A stretch of DNA of 64,000 bases from Dioscorea cayenensis subsp. rotundata (taxonomy: Eukaryota; Streptophyta; Magnoliopsida; Dioscoreales; Dioscoreaceae). The position numbers and the translations under genes are program-made. The stretch is from assembly GCF_009730915.1 (NCBI RefSeq), contig NC_052487.1, forward strand, positions 248,001 to 312,000, in the 5' to 3' direction. Of the stretch, positions 49,247-61,447 are shown piece after piece (positions within the stretch are counted from its first letter, which is position 1; the number at the start of each line of letters is the position of its first letter). The notes beneath the pieces are model-generated. The model was not told where the DNA came from, did no database searches, and saw only the letters and a list, made by a program, of their open reading frames with translations.

Positions 49247-52144
49247 TTAATAGCGTGGTTTACCACTTCTGCTTTTGCTTGGTCTCTGGCTAGGAATAGA
49301 TTGAGAAGCTGAAATTCTAACTCTCAAAGCCTCTGATGGTGGAAAGCCCTGAGCCTGCATCAAGTTATGCATCCTCTTTGCATCGTTGACAAAACCACCA
49401 TCTAAAAGACTACTCACAATCCTCTCAAACTCATCTGCTTTCAACAAATGTTTCTTCTCTTCGAGAATTTTGAGGTTTTCGCGTGTTTTCTCCTTAATTC
49501 CTGCACTGCAGTACATGTCACACAGGCTCACATGAATCTCAAAGGGCGGGTCTTCGCCCTTCTCCCTAATATTGTTCAGAAAGTGCTCGGCCTCCTCTAT
49601 CATCTGCAACCTTCCCATCCAGTCGACCAAAACAGTGTATATGGCTGTCCCCGGCCGGAAACCATCCTTCTCTAGATTCAAAAGCAGGTCCAAGGCCTTG
49701 TCCAGCTGATTCTTCGTAGCATAAGCTCTGATCATGCTAGCAGTGCAACGATCATCTGGTTTAAGACCAGACTTCATCATAAGATCAAATAGTTTGCGGG
49801 CTTGATCAGGATCACCGGACTTTCCATAGGCCTCCACAAGCAAGGTGGAAGATTCTACACATCGTTGGATTCCGGAGAACTCCATAGTGTTGACAATCCT
49901 TTGTGCACCATCAACCTGGCCTTGTTGTGCAAACGCTCGCAGCAATTCCATGTAGATCTCTTTGGTAGGTTGGATATCCCTTGCTTCCATTTCTCTCGCC
50001 ATTGACTCTCCAGACTTTGGATTGCCAGCCTTCACATAGGCCATGATCATGGAGTTGTAGACCTTGAAATCTGGTTGGAAACCTTGTTGCCTTAAGCTGT
50101 CAAACGCCTCTTTCGTGCGTTCTAGGTTTCCTGTTTTGCTATACATATGAACTAAGGTGATGCATGTCAGAACATCGGGCGTTATACCCTTCTCTATCAT
50201 TTTCTGGAGAATTCTCTCAGCTTCCTTCAAGCAATCGGCCTTTGAATGAGAGTCTATTAATCTCCAATAATCACGAATGCCTGCCTCAAAGGATTCCTCT
50301 ATCAAAAGGTGTTCGGCAACCTGCAGAACCAAAGTAACCATCAAACCTCAGCCAGAGTAACTCTAGAGCATAATACACTCAAAAGAACACTTATTGCATA
50401 TGATAACAAAACAAAACTCTACTTTCTAGCAAGGAAGTCAATATACTATTCAGTGATCTATGAACCACCAATGATAAGCCTTGCCATTGTCAGGAGATAA
50501 AATCATTAATTTGTCAGATCTTTGACCTATTGTTGCATGCATTGAATAGTGTATCATTCCTTGCAGAAGAATTCCCCACAATCAAAATCTCAAATCAAGA
50601 AAAATTTGAACAATGGATCCTCAGCTTGCTTGAGAAATAGATTTATTATCCATGATGAATGTTGCTATAATTAGCGCCATATAGAGCACAAGATAAAATA
50701 ACTCTATCAACTCATAACAACATCCAATACAACAAGTAGACCTCCTCTACAGCCAATAACTATAATCATGCATCATCATCATCAACAATGACCGTCTCTG
50801 TCCACAGGAACCAGTACTTGCTGTTTTTTCATGTTTAAATCTACATAAAACAACAATAAAGCTTTCCATTTTCCTTTACAAAACATACTTAAATACTGAG
50901 GTCCTCATATATATAAGCACATACAACTAAACTACTTAGTTTGAAGACAAGCAAATAGAGTGTTTATACCAAATAAGCAAAGCATTCATAATAAGCAGGA
51001 AAGCAAGCAAAACACTACTTACAGCATCAAAGTTTCTAAAAATTAAACTCATGAAGAATTGAACAAAAACCACAAAAATTAAACCATTAATCAAGGATGA
51101 AGTGTTCCAAAAACAAACCTTGAAATACAAAGCACTGCTCTTTTCTTTGATTCTGTCAAGCAATGCAACCCAATCTACCCTCTTTGGTCCAACAAGCCCT
51201 TTCCACTCTTCCAAAACCGGCAAAGGATCATCCTTCACAGCGTCCAAAGAAAGGATATTTTCATCCACCTTTTTGGACTTTCCAACAATCGGCTTTGGCT
51301 CTTCTGGCACAATGTGCTTCTCGGCTTCCTCCACCCTCTCTGCCACCTCTGCCCACTTCGGGTCTGATAAATCCAAGCCATAAATCTTGTACTTAATCCT
51401 CCCCTTCCTCTCCGGCAATGCAGTAAGCTCCGGCTTTCCTCTGTTTTCTTCTTCAATCCCTTCATTTTCATCTCCTTTTTGGGCTTGCGCTCGAATTCTA
51501 TCCAATTCTCTGTAAAACTCCACCTCCTCCAACTTCTCTCTCGCCCACTTGAACCGAAGCTCGCGAAGAAAATCCCCACGAATGCCAACATCTCCAGCGA
51601 AGCGGCACATCTCCTTCACCTCATCGCAATGCAAGTACTTCTTGATCTCTTCTCTCAGCCTATCCTTTTTCATCGCTTCATGCACCGAGTTCGCGATTTC
51701 CTGAACGGTTTCCCAGAGATCAGGGCTCAGCTCAACAGAACCAACGGCTGGCGCCGCGGCACCATCGAGCTCGGCCAGTACCTTCTGGCAGATGAGAAGA
51801 AGCATGGCGTCGAGTGTTTCTCGCGCGAGGTCCGGGAATGCGGCAGTGAGCTTTGGCCGGATAGCAAAGACGAATCGGGAGAGGAACTCGTTCATGGGCC
51901 CATCTTCTTCTTCGGCTTCAGCGATCGGGGAAGGATCGGATTGCAGGATTTTGGAGGAAAGGAGAGAGTTTGAGGGATTTGGAGCTTCGGTGAAGTGTTT
52001 CGGGAGGTCATGGAGCGATCGACGAGGTGGAATGCGAGGGATTAAGGGTATAGGAATTGAGATTGGATCCGAGAAGAGAGAGATTCGAGCTCGAAGATGC
52101 GAGATTAGGGATTTCTTGTAACATTTGGGGATTAGGGCTCGCAT
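49247..52144 (-). CDS. P-class pentatricopeptide repeat (PPR) protein, probably mitochondrial
   Basis: Two exons (51119-52144 and 49247-50320) split by a 798-bp intron encode 699 residues. The first ~40 residues (MRALIPKCYKKSLISHLRAR) are Arg/Ser-rich without acids, as in a mitochondrial presequence. The middle (about 80-340) is a charged, non-repeat region with LSPDLWETVQEIANSV and GRIKYKIYGLDL. The second exon has about eight 35-residue PPR motifs, e.g. GITPDVLTCITLVHMYSKTG, GFQPDFKVYNSMIMAYVKAG and GLKPDDRCTASMIRAYATKN. It ends SKSRSGKPRY with no E or DYW domain, so it is P-class. Such proteins bind organelle RNA in processing, splicing or translation; the target is not predictable here. 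The upstream region has telo-boxes and site II motifs. Confidence 0.92.
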
Positions 52145-52310
52145 TTTGGGGGCGGTTTTGAAACCCTAGAGAAACCCTAGAGACAAAGGAAGATGAAGAC
52201 GAAGAAGAAGAGGGTTATGGGTTTTATTTGGGCTTTGGATCTGGGCTTCATATTGTCTTATTCTGCCTTAATGGGCCTTCAGAGCATGAACCAAGACTTG
52301 GCCCAAACTA
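52145..52310 (-). promoter_or_regulatory. PPR promoter: two telo-boxes and four site II-type TGGGC motifs
   Basis: Within 170 bp of the start lie two AAACCCTAG telo-boxes (about 52161-52181). TGGGC(C/T)-type motifs lie near 52229, 52241, 52271 and 52296, in both orientations. This pairing is known from plant ribosomal-protein and organelle-biogenesis genes bound by TCP-type factors. Confidence 0.65.
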
Positions 52311-52753
52311 AATCTATTGGATTGGTCATTGCTCTTCTCTTTGTAGTACATTTATAAATAAAATTTTCAATTTTAATTATTATTAAACAAAATTTTAAAT
52401 TCCTTTCATAGTATATAATTCGAGTCCCTAATTTTAAAAATAATAATAATTTCACTGTACAATTTTTTATATATTTAATTTAAAAATAATTTTCTTATTT
52501 TTATTTAAAAAAACATTGAATAGTCTATTGTTCATATGACTTTACAACATTTTCATTCTTTTTAATAAAGAAAATACTTTAGCAAATTTTGTAGTATGAG
52601 AGCCACTAAAATTTTTTATAGGCCCTATCCACAAACATCATGTTTTTATTTTCCATGGAAGGGACCACAAATCCTTTAACAAAAATTTTTGTGGTTGTCC
52701 TCCATCCAATTATAAAAAAGTGGACCAAGATAACAAGTCCCAATATAATACCA

Positions 52754-52792
<39 letters not shown>

Positions 52793-53467
52793 TATTTTAA
52801 GAGAGCACATGATATAACTCATAATTTTGTTAAAAGAAAAACAAGCATAAAAAATACATATAACCGAAAAAAAAAATAACTACACACAAAGACACAGGAG
52901 ATTTAAAACAAATCCATTAAAAATGGATAGACTAACAAAAAAAACATTTAAAAAAAATTTACAAGATGGAGATTATAAGAAGGATGCCAAAAATCTATTC
53001 GCTTTATAGGCATCAATGCAATGTAATACCAAATCAATAAAATTTAAGAGTAGGTAACATAATAATAAATTAAATATAAGTTGGATATAGAATAACCACC
53101 AATTTTTTTTACAAAATGAAGAAATATCTTTTTTAAGAAAAATAATAATAAGAAGAAGTACAAGTGTTCATGAAAAACAAGAAAGAAAAAAAAAAGGACC
53201 AAATAGTCCACCAGGTATGGAACACACTGGAGACTTGTTTGAGGACCATTCAACTAGATGCTTTTCATTCATAGTTCATTGTCCAATAATGCATTTCAAA
53301 TGCAATAAAATTAACCTCTCTGGGTTTTTTATTAATAAATTATCAAGTGATGTTTATCCACTTTTATTTAAAACATAAAACTATACTTATTAAAAATATT
53401 ACAAATTTAGAGCTAGAGAATTTTATACATATGATTGTGACAATGGATTACAAATATTACAAAAAGT
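52311..53467. other. AT-rich spacer with (TTA)n, nothing recognised
   Basis: Contains (ATT)n at 52755-52795 and many A/T runs. No gene, transposon end or conserved block is recognised. Confidence 0.5.
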
Positions 53468-54950
53468 TCATATCTCCATCTTCAGATTGTTAGCTATAAC
53501 ATTACCTGCAAAGAAATCAATACATTAAAAACAAATCTTAATTATTTATGAGTAAAAGATGAAAATTAATCTATGTTTGAATATATATAAGCACACCTTG
53601 ATATAACTGAAATGAGTATCCCAGATCATGGATGCAGTTTAAATCAGTATTCCAAGTTGAAGAAGCTCCATGAATCTGAAACATTAAGATAGAAAATATA
53701 TATATATATATCATTCAATGTTGATTTCAGAGTAATAATAAGTACAACAAATGTTCATACATTGAAGCATGAATCCAAGAATTGCTCCGGCATCGGTACC
53801 GAAGAGTTTTCAGTCCTCTGAAGAAGGTCGGCATTCGAAGAGTTCATACCCTGTTGAGATGAACTAAACTGAAAGCAAGAATGATCCACAACCTCCGACG
53901 ACATTCCGATGATCCCCGGCGGAATCATATTACTCATTGTCATTGCATTTATCTGTGTTCATATTATGTTAGACTAGTCTCTATTGATTTTTGGGACAAA
54001 AATGAGACTCACCTCTTTGTCGATCAAGTCACCGATACCGAAATCAAGCCTTGGATTCATCGCGGCGAGCTTCATCGATAAGAACTACATACATATAATT
54101 ACAGAATTAGAGACTCAGGTTTATATATTCAATTACAAATAAAGAAAATTACCTCGACTTGTCTCTGAAGAGATTGAACATAATTAATGATTTCATCGAG
54201 CATTCCGGCTTTTCCGGTAATTCTATTACAACCAGGAACTAAGTCTTGCAAGTACCTCATTCTTGCACTGATCTTTTCTCTTCTCACCTACACAATGTTC
54301 AATCTTTCTAAGTAAATTTAAAGAGTTAAAACAAAGAAAAACAAATAAAGTTAGAAAATAGTAAGTACTCTTTCAGCCAAACTATGACTATCAGTGGCTT
54401 GACCACGGCGAGCTCTAACATGAATATAATCAGACTTTTGAGTTGATGATTCCTTTATCTTTTTATCCTGATGATCAGATAATAATGCCGCAGTTATTTC
54501 GGCATCTCCTTTTATTCTTTTCTCTGTTTTATTGAATTCTTCTTCTGTTACATTGTTCTGCAAACATATCATAATCAAGCAAATATGGTTATGAAAAAGG
54601 ATGCACATTTATATAATAGATACAAACTATATGTATGTACTTACATTTGGGCTTGAAGATCTTGATGTTTCGGCTTTTCGTTTCTTTGAAACGGGGTCTC
54701 CGGTGAGCGAAGAGAGGTCCGGCCAACCGGAATTTAGTGAAGGAAGTTGATCATAAAGCTCTTGTTGGTAATTCATGGTATGAGAATCACTTGGTTGGTA
54801 AAGTGAATTCAGAGACTCATTGATCAAGTAGTTGGCTTGATGTTGTTGTTGTTGTTGTTGTTGTGATTTGAACCAAGTTTTTTGTCTCTCAAAAACAGAG
54901 AGATAAGAGGAGGAAGTAGAAGTAGAAGTAGAAGTAGAAGAAGAAGCCAT
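53468..54950 (-). CDS. bHLH transcription factor
   Basis: Seven exons (54645-54950, 54369-54557, 54153-54287, 54013-54084, 53761-53952, 53597-53675, 53468-53505) encode 336 residues. The N-terminus has a Ser/Thr run and a polyGln tract from a CAA/CAG repeat. The bHLH lies at about residues 148-215: [37 protein letters not shown], then [29 protein letters not shown]. The basic region keeps His, Glu and Arg (H..ER.RR), which predicts E-box/G-box binding. The [22 protein letters not shown] form is that of the plant group with BEE, HBI1, CIB and bHLH137, which act in growth, brassinosteroid and flowering responses. The exact orthologue is not assignable. I chose ATG 54950 (gcATGGCT); an in-frame ATG at 55019 would add 23 residues. 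Confidence 0.93.
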
Positions 54951-56849
54951 GCAATGAAGCATTTGTGAGTTAGTTTGAGATTTATATTTTTGAAGGAAAA
55001 AGAATGAAGGATTGGTCACTTTTAGTGTTTGTGTGGCTTTTTTCTCTTGCTCTTCTTCTTCACAACAAATGCATGCTGTGTTTTATGAGAAAAAGGAACA
55101 ACTACTCCTCCAACTCCTCAGCAATGTAGTTGTTTTTGAATTGATTGTTTGACGTGGGGGAGAGAAGAAGGGAAAGGTGGTCATGCAGTGTTTCTCTTCT
55201 TCATTGATGATTGAAACAGAAGAGTTTAGGATTTATAGGGAACACACAGACACTGAGACACACACACACACACTCACAATGAATGGAGATAGAGTTGTGT
55301 GTTTCTCATATTATTCTCTGCTTATTTAATTATATATCCCTGTTTTGATATTTGGATTTTAATGTTTAAAATTATGTAATTTACATTATATAACCAACAA
55401 TAATCATCTTCACAATCCAGAGTTGTATAATTTTTCTCATCATGTGCATGTTAGTGTTGTTTATCCATATTTTATATAATAATAATAACAACAACATCTT
55501 ATATTAATATACATGATATTGTCTTTATTTCTCATCATATTAGTGTTTAATTTTTATCAAACTTATTATGTATGAAGTTAAATTTTTATATATTTGACCC
55601 ATTCTTCTTATATTTTAAACAAGTTTTTAGTCTTTAATTTTGAATGGGTTTATTTTTTAATGTATGACTGCGTAGAGTATTTTTCTCAGTGAGTATACTT
55701 CCGATCTGAATAGGTGGTGGATGTCTTAAAATTAATAACTTGAAATAAAATTGGATAAACATGTAGTACATATGGGTAGATTTTTTTCTAAATAAGTGGT
55801 TTGAGAATAAGAGTGAATACACTTGTGGTTTAAATAAATAATGCATGTCCTAAGTAAAGTTCAACTTCCTATCTAAATTCTGAATACATTATGCATGATC
55901 CAGAGTAGGTAAAACTGTCTAAGTATTAGTAGATGTCTCTGAATTGGTAATGATCCATTCCTCTTCTCCAATAATTTAAGTTGCTTTTTAAAATTCATTG
56001 TAGCTAGTGTACTTTTTAACCATTTGTCCTTTATTTTGTTGTTTATTGATTTTATAAAAAATAAATAAATAAATATTGTTAATAGAGTTTTACAGTAATG
56101 TAAAAATAAGGATGGGAAAATATGGAAAAAAAATAAATATTTGATGAAAAATAAAAAGAAATGAGAAAAAAGTATAAAAAGAATTTTAGTAATTTAGAAT
56201 TTAAAATATTACTATAATATCTATGGGAACTATAAAATAAATTTAAGTAAAAAAAAAATTCAATGTAATTTTTTACATAAATATCAAATATCTTAACATT
56301 TAAATTATTACTGTAAGATTTGTAAGCCAATTTATCAAAAATAAAATAAAATTTGCAGTGAAGAGCTTAAATTGTTTCACTCTTAACATCTCTCTTTTCA
56401 TTAATAGATATTAATATATGAGGATGGATCATCTCAGCATGTTCGTAGATTTTTAAATTTACAAATATTGCTCTCAATTATTGAATTTCAATCTAACAGT
56501 TATACACGGTTTATTTAATAGTATTACCGTGCTTATAAATAATAGCACATTAAAAAGTAAAATACACAGTATTTTGATTTATACTGTTGAATCAATATAC
56601 ACACAATATCCAAAAAAAAATATGAACTTTTGCATCATTTATTTTAAAAATAAAATTTAAATTAATCAACTCAATTAATTTTTAATTATATTTAATTGCA
56701 GTATTCTAATTAATAATTAATACTGTACTAACTATAGACATTTGTAGAACGTCCGCAATTAACGTAAAATCCTAATATATATAAGATGTGAATATATATA
56801 TATATATATTTTTAGTTTCCTTTGACTGAGAAATGCTGGTAAGGGTTTG

Positions 56850-57165
56850 TTAGAGAAGGGGGCCCACAGTTTTATCACCCCGATGTAGTGATGTGATGGG
56901 CCCGCATTGACATGACTGACACGTGGGTGCGTCCCGGAAAATCAAGCAAGTAGCTACCTGCCCAGGGTATCATCTAGCTTACCCTCATCCGCATACGTGT
57001 ATTCATATCATTGGTTTAATCAAGTGATGACGTGTATAAAGAACACGTGGATGTGAGAACGGGACGGCGTCGTTTTAGAGTGACGTGGACTCCGTTCCGT
57101 TTTCTACGGGACACTGATTTCCCCGTTTTAACTGCCCACCCGTTTTCCCGCTTCTTCTTTCGAGG
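56850..57165. promoter_or_regulatory. GC-richer island with clustered ACGTG motifs
   Basis: In very AT-rich surroundings this stretch has CACGTG at 56920-56925 and 57044-57049, further ACGTG cores at about 56996, 57030 and 57083, and CpG-rich runs such as gggacggcgtcgtttt. It looks like a promoter or enhancer with ABRE/G-box elements. The nearest recognised gene is the bHLH gene, 1.9 kb to the left, reading away from the island. Confidence 0.45.
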
Positions 57166-57584
57166 CACATTATAGCTTAATTTTAAATTAAAAATAATAT
57201 ATGAACTTAAGACTTCTTCTAGATTAACTCAATTTATATTATTTTATTTTAAGTGTATCTCCAAAATTCTGCGTTTACGTAATAATATTTTTTTTTTAAT
57301 ATTATGAAAAAATCATTTTATACATTTTTTAATATTAATATTAGTAAATATATTTGTGTAATTTTATTTTTTTAATGGATAAATCATAATTTTGCATGCA
57401 TGCAACTACATAGAAATTAATAAGAAATTAGTAAGAGAATACATGTATGAAGTATTTGTCTAGTTTAATAAATGATAATATTTATATTCACACATACACA
57501 TAGTATTGAATGGATAAATGATGGTGATCAATAACTTCTTGGTCTTTTAGCATCGGATCTTTTATATAAAGTATTTATATTTTT

Positions 57585-57710
57585 ACTTGGAGACAGGTTT
57601 GAAATCTCAGCTCCCTAAAAATGAAGACTCAAATGTGGTGAAATATTAACTCTACGTCTATGCACATCTCTAATGTGATTTGTACATTTTGTTAAATAAA
57701 AAAAAATTGA
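57585..57710. repeat. SINE-like fragment related to 38690-38870
   Basis: Contains aggtttgaaatctcagctcc and tgcacatctctaatgtgatttgtac followed by an A-rich tail, matching the fragment at 38690-38870. Confidence 0.35.
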
Positions 57711-59494
57711 TGGTGTGTGGGACACTAATGGCCTCTATGAGTGATGCTCAAACTAAAAGGGACAAACTTTTATCCAAAATAAGCACTTCCTTTTATTTTA
57801 TTTTATTTTTTTCCAAACAGATAAATCAAACTTGCTTCCCTTACCCTACTTGATATTTGTATCTATATATATATATATGAAGAAAGATATGTAATAATTA
57901 GGATTTAGAACTTATAGGATTGGTGAGTTTAGTTTTATATAAATTAATGTCCGGCGTATGCATTGTTACAGTGCATGCATGCATCTATATATATATATAT
58001 ATATATGTTTTGGTGAAGGGTCATGTCTAAGAGTTATTTAGAAGATGGGCACCACCATCACCAGCTTCACATCCATTGATTAGATGTTTATGAATATTAA
58101 CAAGGTAATGAGAGATGGTGCAGTGGTATGGGCCAATGGTGATGGTGGTGGTGGTGGTGCTCCATTTTGTGTTTTGTTTCCCTTTGTCTTGTTACTGTCT
58201 TGCCAGATTGGATATTTATATTTATATTTATATTTATATTTATATCATTCATTCATTGAGAGAATGAAGATCACTTCTAAGAAACACATCACATGTTCTT
58301 CTTTTGTGTTGTGGGGCTTCTTCTTGATCTTCTTGACCATCAATATATTTATAGATAGATTAAAAATTTAACTATAGTTTTGGGGTTTTTTTTAATAATA
58401 TAAAAAAATCATTCCAAACACACAGTTTTATTGTTACGTATCAATCATATAGAAATCAGAAAGTCAAACTTTCAACTTCTTGCTGCATGCAAATTTTCTT
58501 AATTGTTCAGTTATTACCAATGTAGGCACGATGGATTTTTTTTTTCATCTTTTTCTTATTTAATATTTTTTTTATAAATTTATATTTATTTTTGAAAATG
58601 AACGGTGCTTGAACCTAATCAATTGGTTTTATATAATATTTTTGTCTGTAAAGATGTTTGAAAAAATAAAAATAAATATAAATGTGTAAATTATGTAAAA
58701 AATTAAAAAGATGAAAAAAAAATGCTAAGAATATACACACAAAAAAAAAAATCAAAGGAAAAATAATTATGTAAGATGAATTGATTCAATGAAAACACTG
58801 TTGTATTTTTTAAATAGAAGTAAGAATGTAAAATTAATTTTAAAAAACTCAAAATGATTTAAAGAGAAGTTGATGACTTTTCAAGGACTTTTGAATAATT
58901 AACACTATTATCAATCAAAAGTAGTACTAATGGTTCTCATTTCCAAGCATCACGCAGGTAACATGTACATGAATGTTTTTATTAGATGCATGAATGTGCT
59001 ATTTTGTTAGATGATATTTTTAATTATTTAATTAAAAAAATCTGATTAAAATAATTATATAATGAATTTATATGTTTAAGTCTCATTTTTTTTAATGAAT
59101 TTTTGTTTTTTAAGAGAATCCAATGTTAGAGAAGAAAGTTCTAGCTTCACATATTCAATAAAACATATACATTAAACCTGTTAAAAGAGATTTTTTTCGT
59201 AATTAAAAAAATGAAAAAACCACCGAATATATATTAAAAGAAAAATAATGATTATAACTAAAATGCCTTTGGTTCAACAATATTTGCTCCATTATGTAAA
59301 ACTTGATTTACGGAACTTTTATTACTAGGTTCAAAAATTTCTGTGTTGACCATGTGAGAGTACATAGGCGGACTATCATTATTCCTGTGCGTGCCCTTAC
59401 TTATATACATGCTTATTTCATTTGTAAAAAAAAAAAATGAATATAAATACGAGAACAATGACATGCAAAGGCAAATTATATATATATATATATA

Positions 59495-59712
59495 AGGACC
59501 GATAAGCTAAAGATGTCCATAATAATCCGACAGCTATGATCATCATTAACAATACCAAAACATGTTCTACAATGTCGCACAGTAATCACAAATAGTAAAA
59601 TAAACACAGTACTTATATAACAAACAACCGTTGAATAATGATTCAACAACTGTAATTAGACATCCCTAAATAACAGTAATTTAGGGATGTAACTAGATTA
59701 TCATTTGCCTGT
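59495..59712. mobile_element. (TA)n-flanked fold-back repeat, copy C
   Basis: Bounded by (TA)n at about 59477-59494 and 59713-59732. It begins gaccgataagctaaagatgtccataataatcc and ends gacatccctaaataacag..tttagggatgtaac. The interior acagtaatcacaaatagtaaa and acagtacttatataacaaac parallels copy A base for base over about 70 bp with modest divergence. Confidence 0.65.
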
Positions 59713-60479
59713 GTATATATATATATATATATTAATATGGAAATCCATGAATTGAAATTAAGAACTCATTATTCCTAAAGAAGAGGAGAAGAATGTAAAG
59801 ATTAATGTGCCACTTGGGAAACAAGGTAGATGTGCAATGTCCTGCCAAACATTCATGTGGGGTTGTCTAAATATTGTTCTTAATAGCCAATGAAGGTCAC
59901 CTTGCAACCCACCCTTCAGCAATCTCCCTTCAAACCTCACCTCCCACCTGACCTTTGTCCCAACCAATCTTCATCAATGGCTAGAGTTTTTAACATCCAT
60001 TCCTTCAATGTATTTTTCATATAAAATCATGGTTTAAAGCCATTACTCAGACAATATTGAGTACTTGTTTCTCAGTTAAAAACCACTAGTATTTTTAGTG
60101 TCTGCCGCAATGATGAATGCAGAGACTAAAACAAACAAAATAGTTCAGTTAAGGTATGAAATCAAAATCAAACAATAATATCATCAGAGTTGCAGCTATG
60201 GCTTCAATCTCATTGATAAAGCTGTTGATTTTGATGGTGATTGTGATAGTGATGAGGCTATTCTAAATGGTAGTCATTGGAGAGATGGTGTTGTTGCCAT
60301 TGTTTTCCAGCAAGATCTTGCTTTTCTGAAGAGATGCTGTTGGGGCCATGCATGGCCATGGCTTTCCAGTAGGCATCAGTACAGAGAGGGGGTACTTGGG
60401 TTGTTGCCTTGATATGAGGGGTCCAAACACAACTGGAAAGATAAGAAAGCTTTTGAGGTGGTCAAGATCAGAATCAAAG

Positions 60480-60585
60480 TCATTTCTTTCTTTCTTTCCA
60501 TCTTCCTTTGCCTTTTCAATTATCTCCAGAGATTAGTTTTCAGTTTTTGAGGTTTGAGACATATATGCTTGTTGAGTGTTATGCT

Positions 60586-60621
<36 letters not shown>

Positions 60622-61160
60622 CATTGTTATCCTAAGGTTTAAAGATTTTTGTTTTTTTCTGCAATCCAAATGTCTTCACTTTGTCAAGATGAGAATGAGA
60701 ACCATATGCTTACCTTCAAGTAATCTAGATTATCAGTTTATCGGTTTTCAATGTTTGAGATATATATATTTCTGTCTTTACAAAATCCAAATTTAGCATA
60801 TTGTTAGAGAGCTAAGGTTTGAATATTGTGCATTGACATCATAGGGTACAAAAATTTCAGGGTTTCCTGTTATTCAAATCTATTCATTATCTCAAGAGGA
60901 GAATAAGAATCATTTGCTTGGCTGATTGCTATGATCTGAATATGGTACCTTGTCACATCATATCATATAAGAGAAGGACATGTGTTTTTTCTGCAATCCA
61001 AATCTATTCACCATCTACAAGAGAAGAATATGAACCATTTGTTTGCATTTCAATAATCTCAACAACATTAATGTTTTACAAAGAGATGCATCTCTATTGA
61101 GTCAAGGTTTCCATTTGGAATATAGTACGCTATCATTGCAGAGTTCACAGATTTCAGTAT
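60480..61160. repeat. Degenerate tandem repeats, about four ~150-bp units
   Basis: Recurring blocks in order are gctttgaatata / aaggtttgaatattgtgcattg / atgatctgaatatggtaccttg / tttggaatatagtacgctatc, each followed by c.tca.ag, ttt.ctgcaatccaaat.tcttcac and caagaggagaataagaatcatttgctt. Copies are clearly diverged and of unequal length. The array sits in the 3' flank of the U-box gene. Confidence 0.7.
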
Positions 61161-61447
61161 TTATCAGTGCAGCAGAAAAATAGGGGCCCTGACTGACAAA
61201 GATCATTGAAATTTTTCTGACAAGAAACCACAATAACATTGTTCTACACTTTCTGTTATAGATACAAACAAGCAAAATTCACATTAGTATGAGAAAATCC
61301 TTTAAATACTTGGTAAGAGCTTAACTATATTGCAAAAAAATTGCATTTGCTTGATACAGTTAGGTTACTCCTATCTAAACTAAGTGGTCAGGTTTGAGGA
61401 ATTTTTACAGGGGTATCATATCATACCTTCAGCAAAGCAGGAGATAA

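Larger units (their letters stand above)
54951..61447. other. Long AT-rich intergenic region
   Basis: Holds the bHLH leader and promoter (54951-55330, with a (CA)n tract at 55259-55273), diverged repeat relatives (about 56440-56770), an ACGTG-rich GC island (56850-57165), a SINE-like fragment (57585-57710), (TA)n tracts, fold-back copy C (59495-59712), a doubtful minus-strand open stretch (60265-60470) and degenerate tandem repeats (60480-61160). No confident gene. Confidence 0.45.

Noticed and set aside
58084-58371. 95-codon + strand frame with GGGGG and YLYLYLYL
   Set aside because: Encoded by simple repeats (GGT and TTATAT tracts); no conserved features.
59758-59967. 69-codon minus-strand frame
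   Set aside because: No recognisable domain or splice partners; likely chance.
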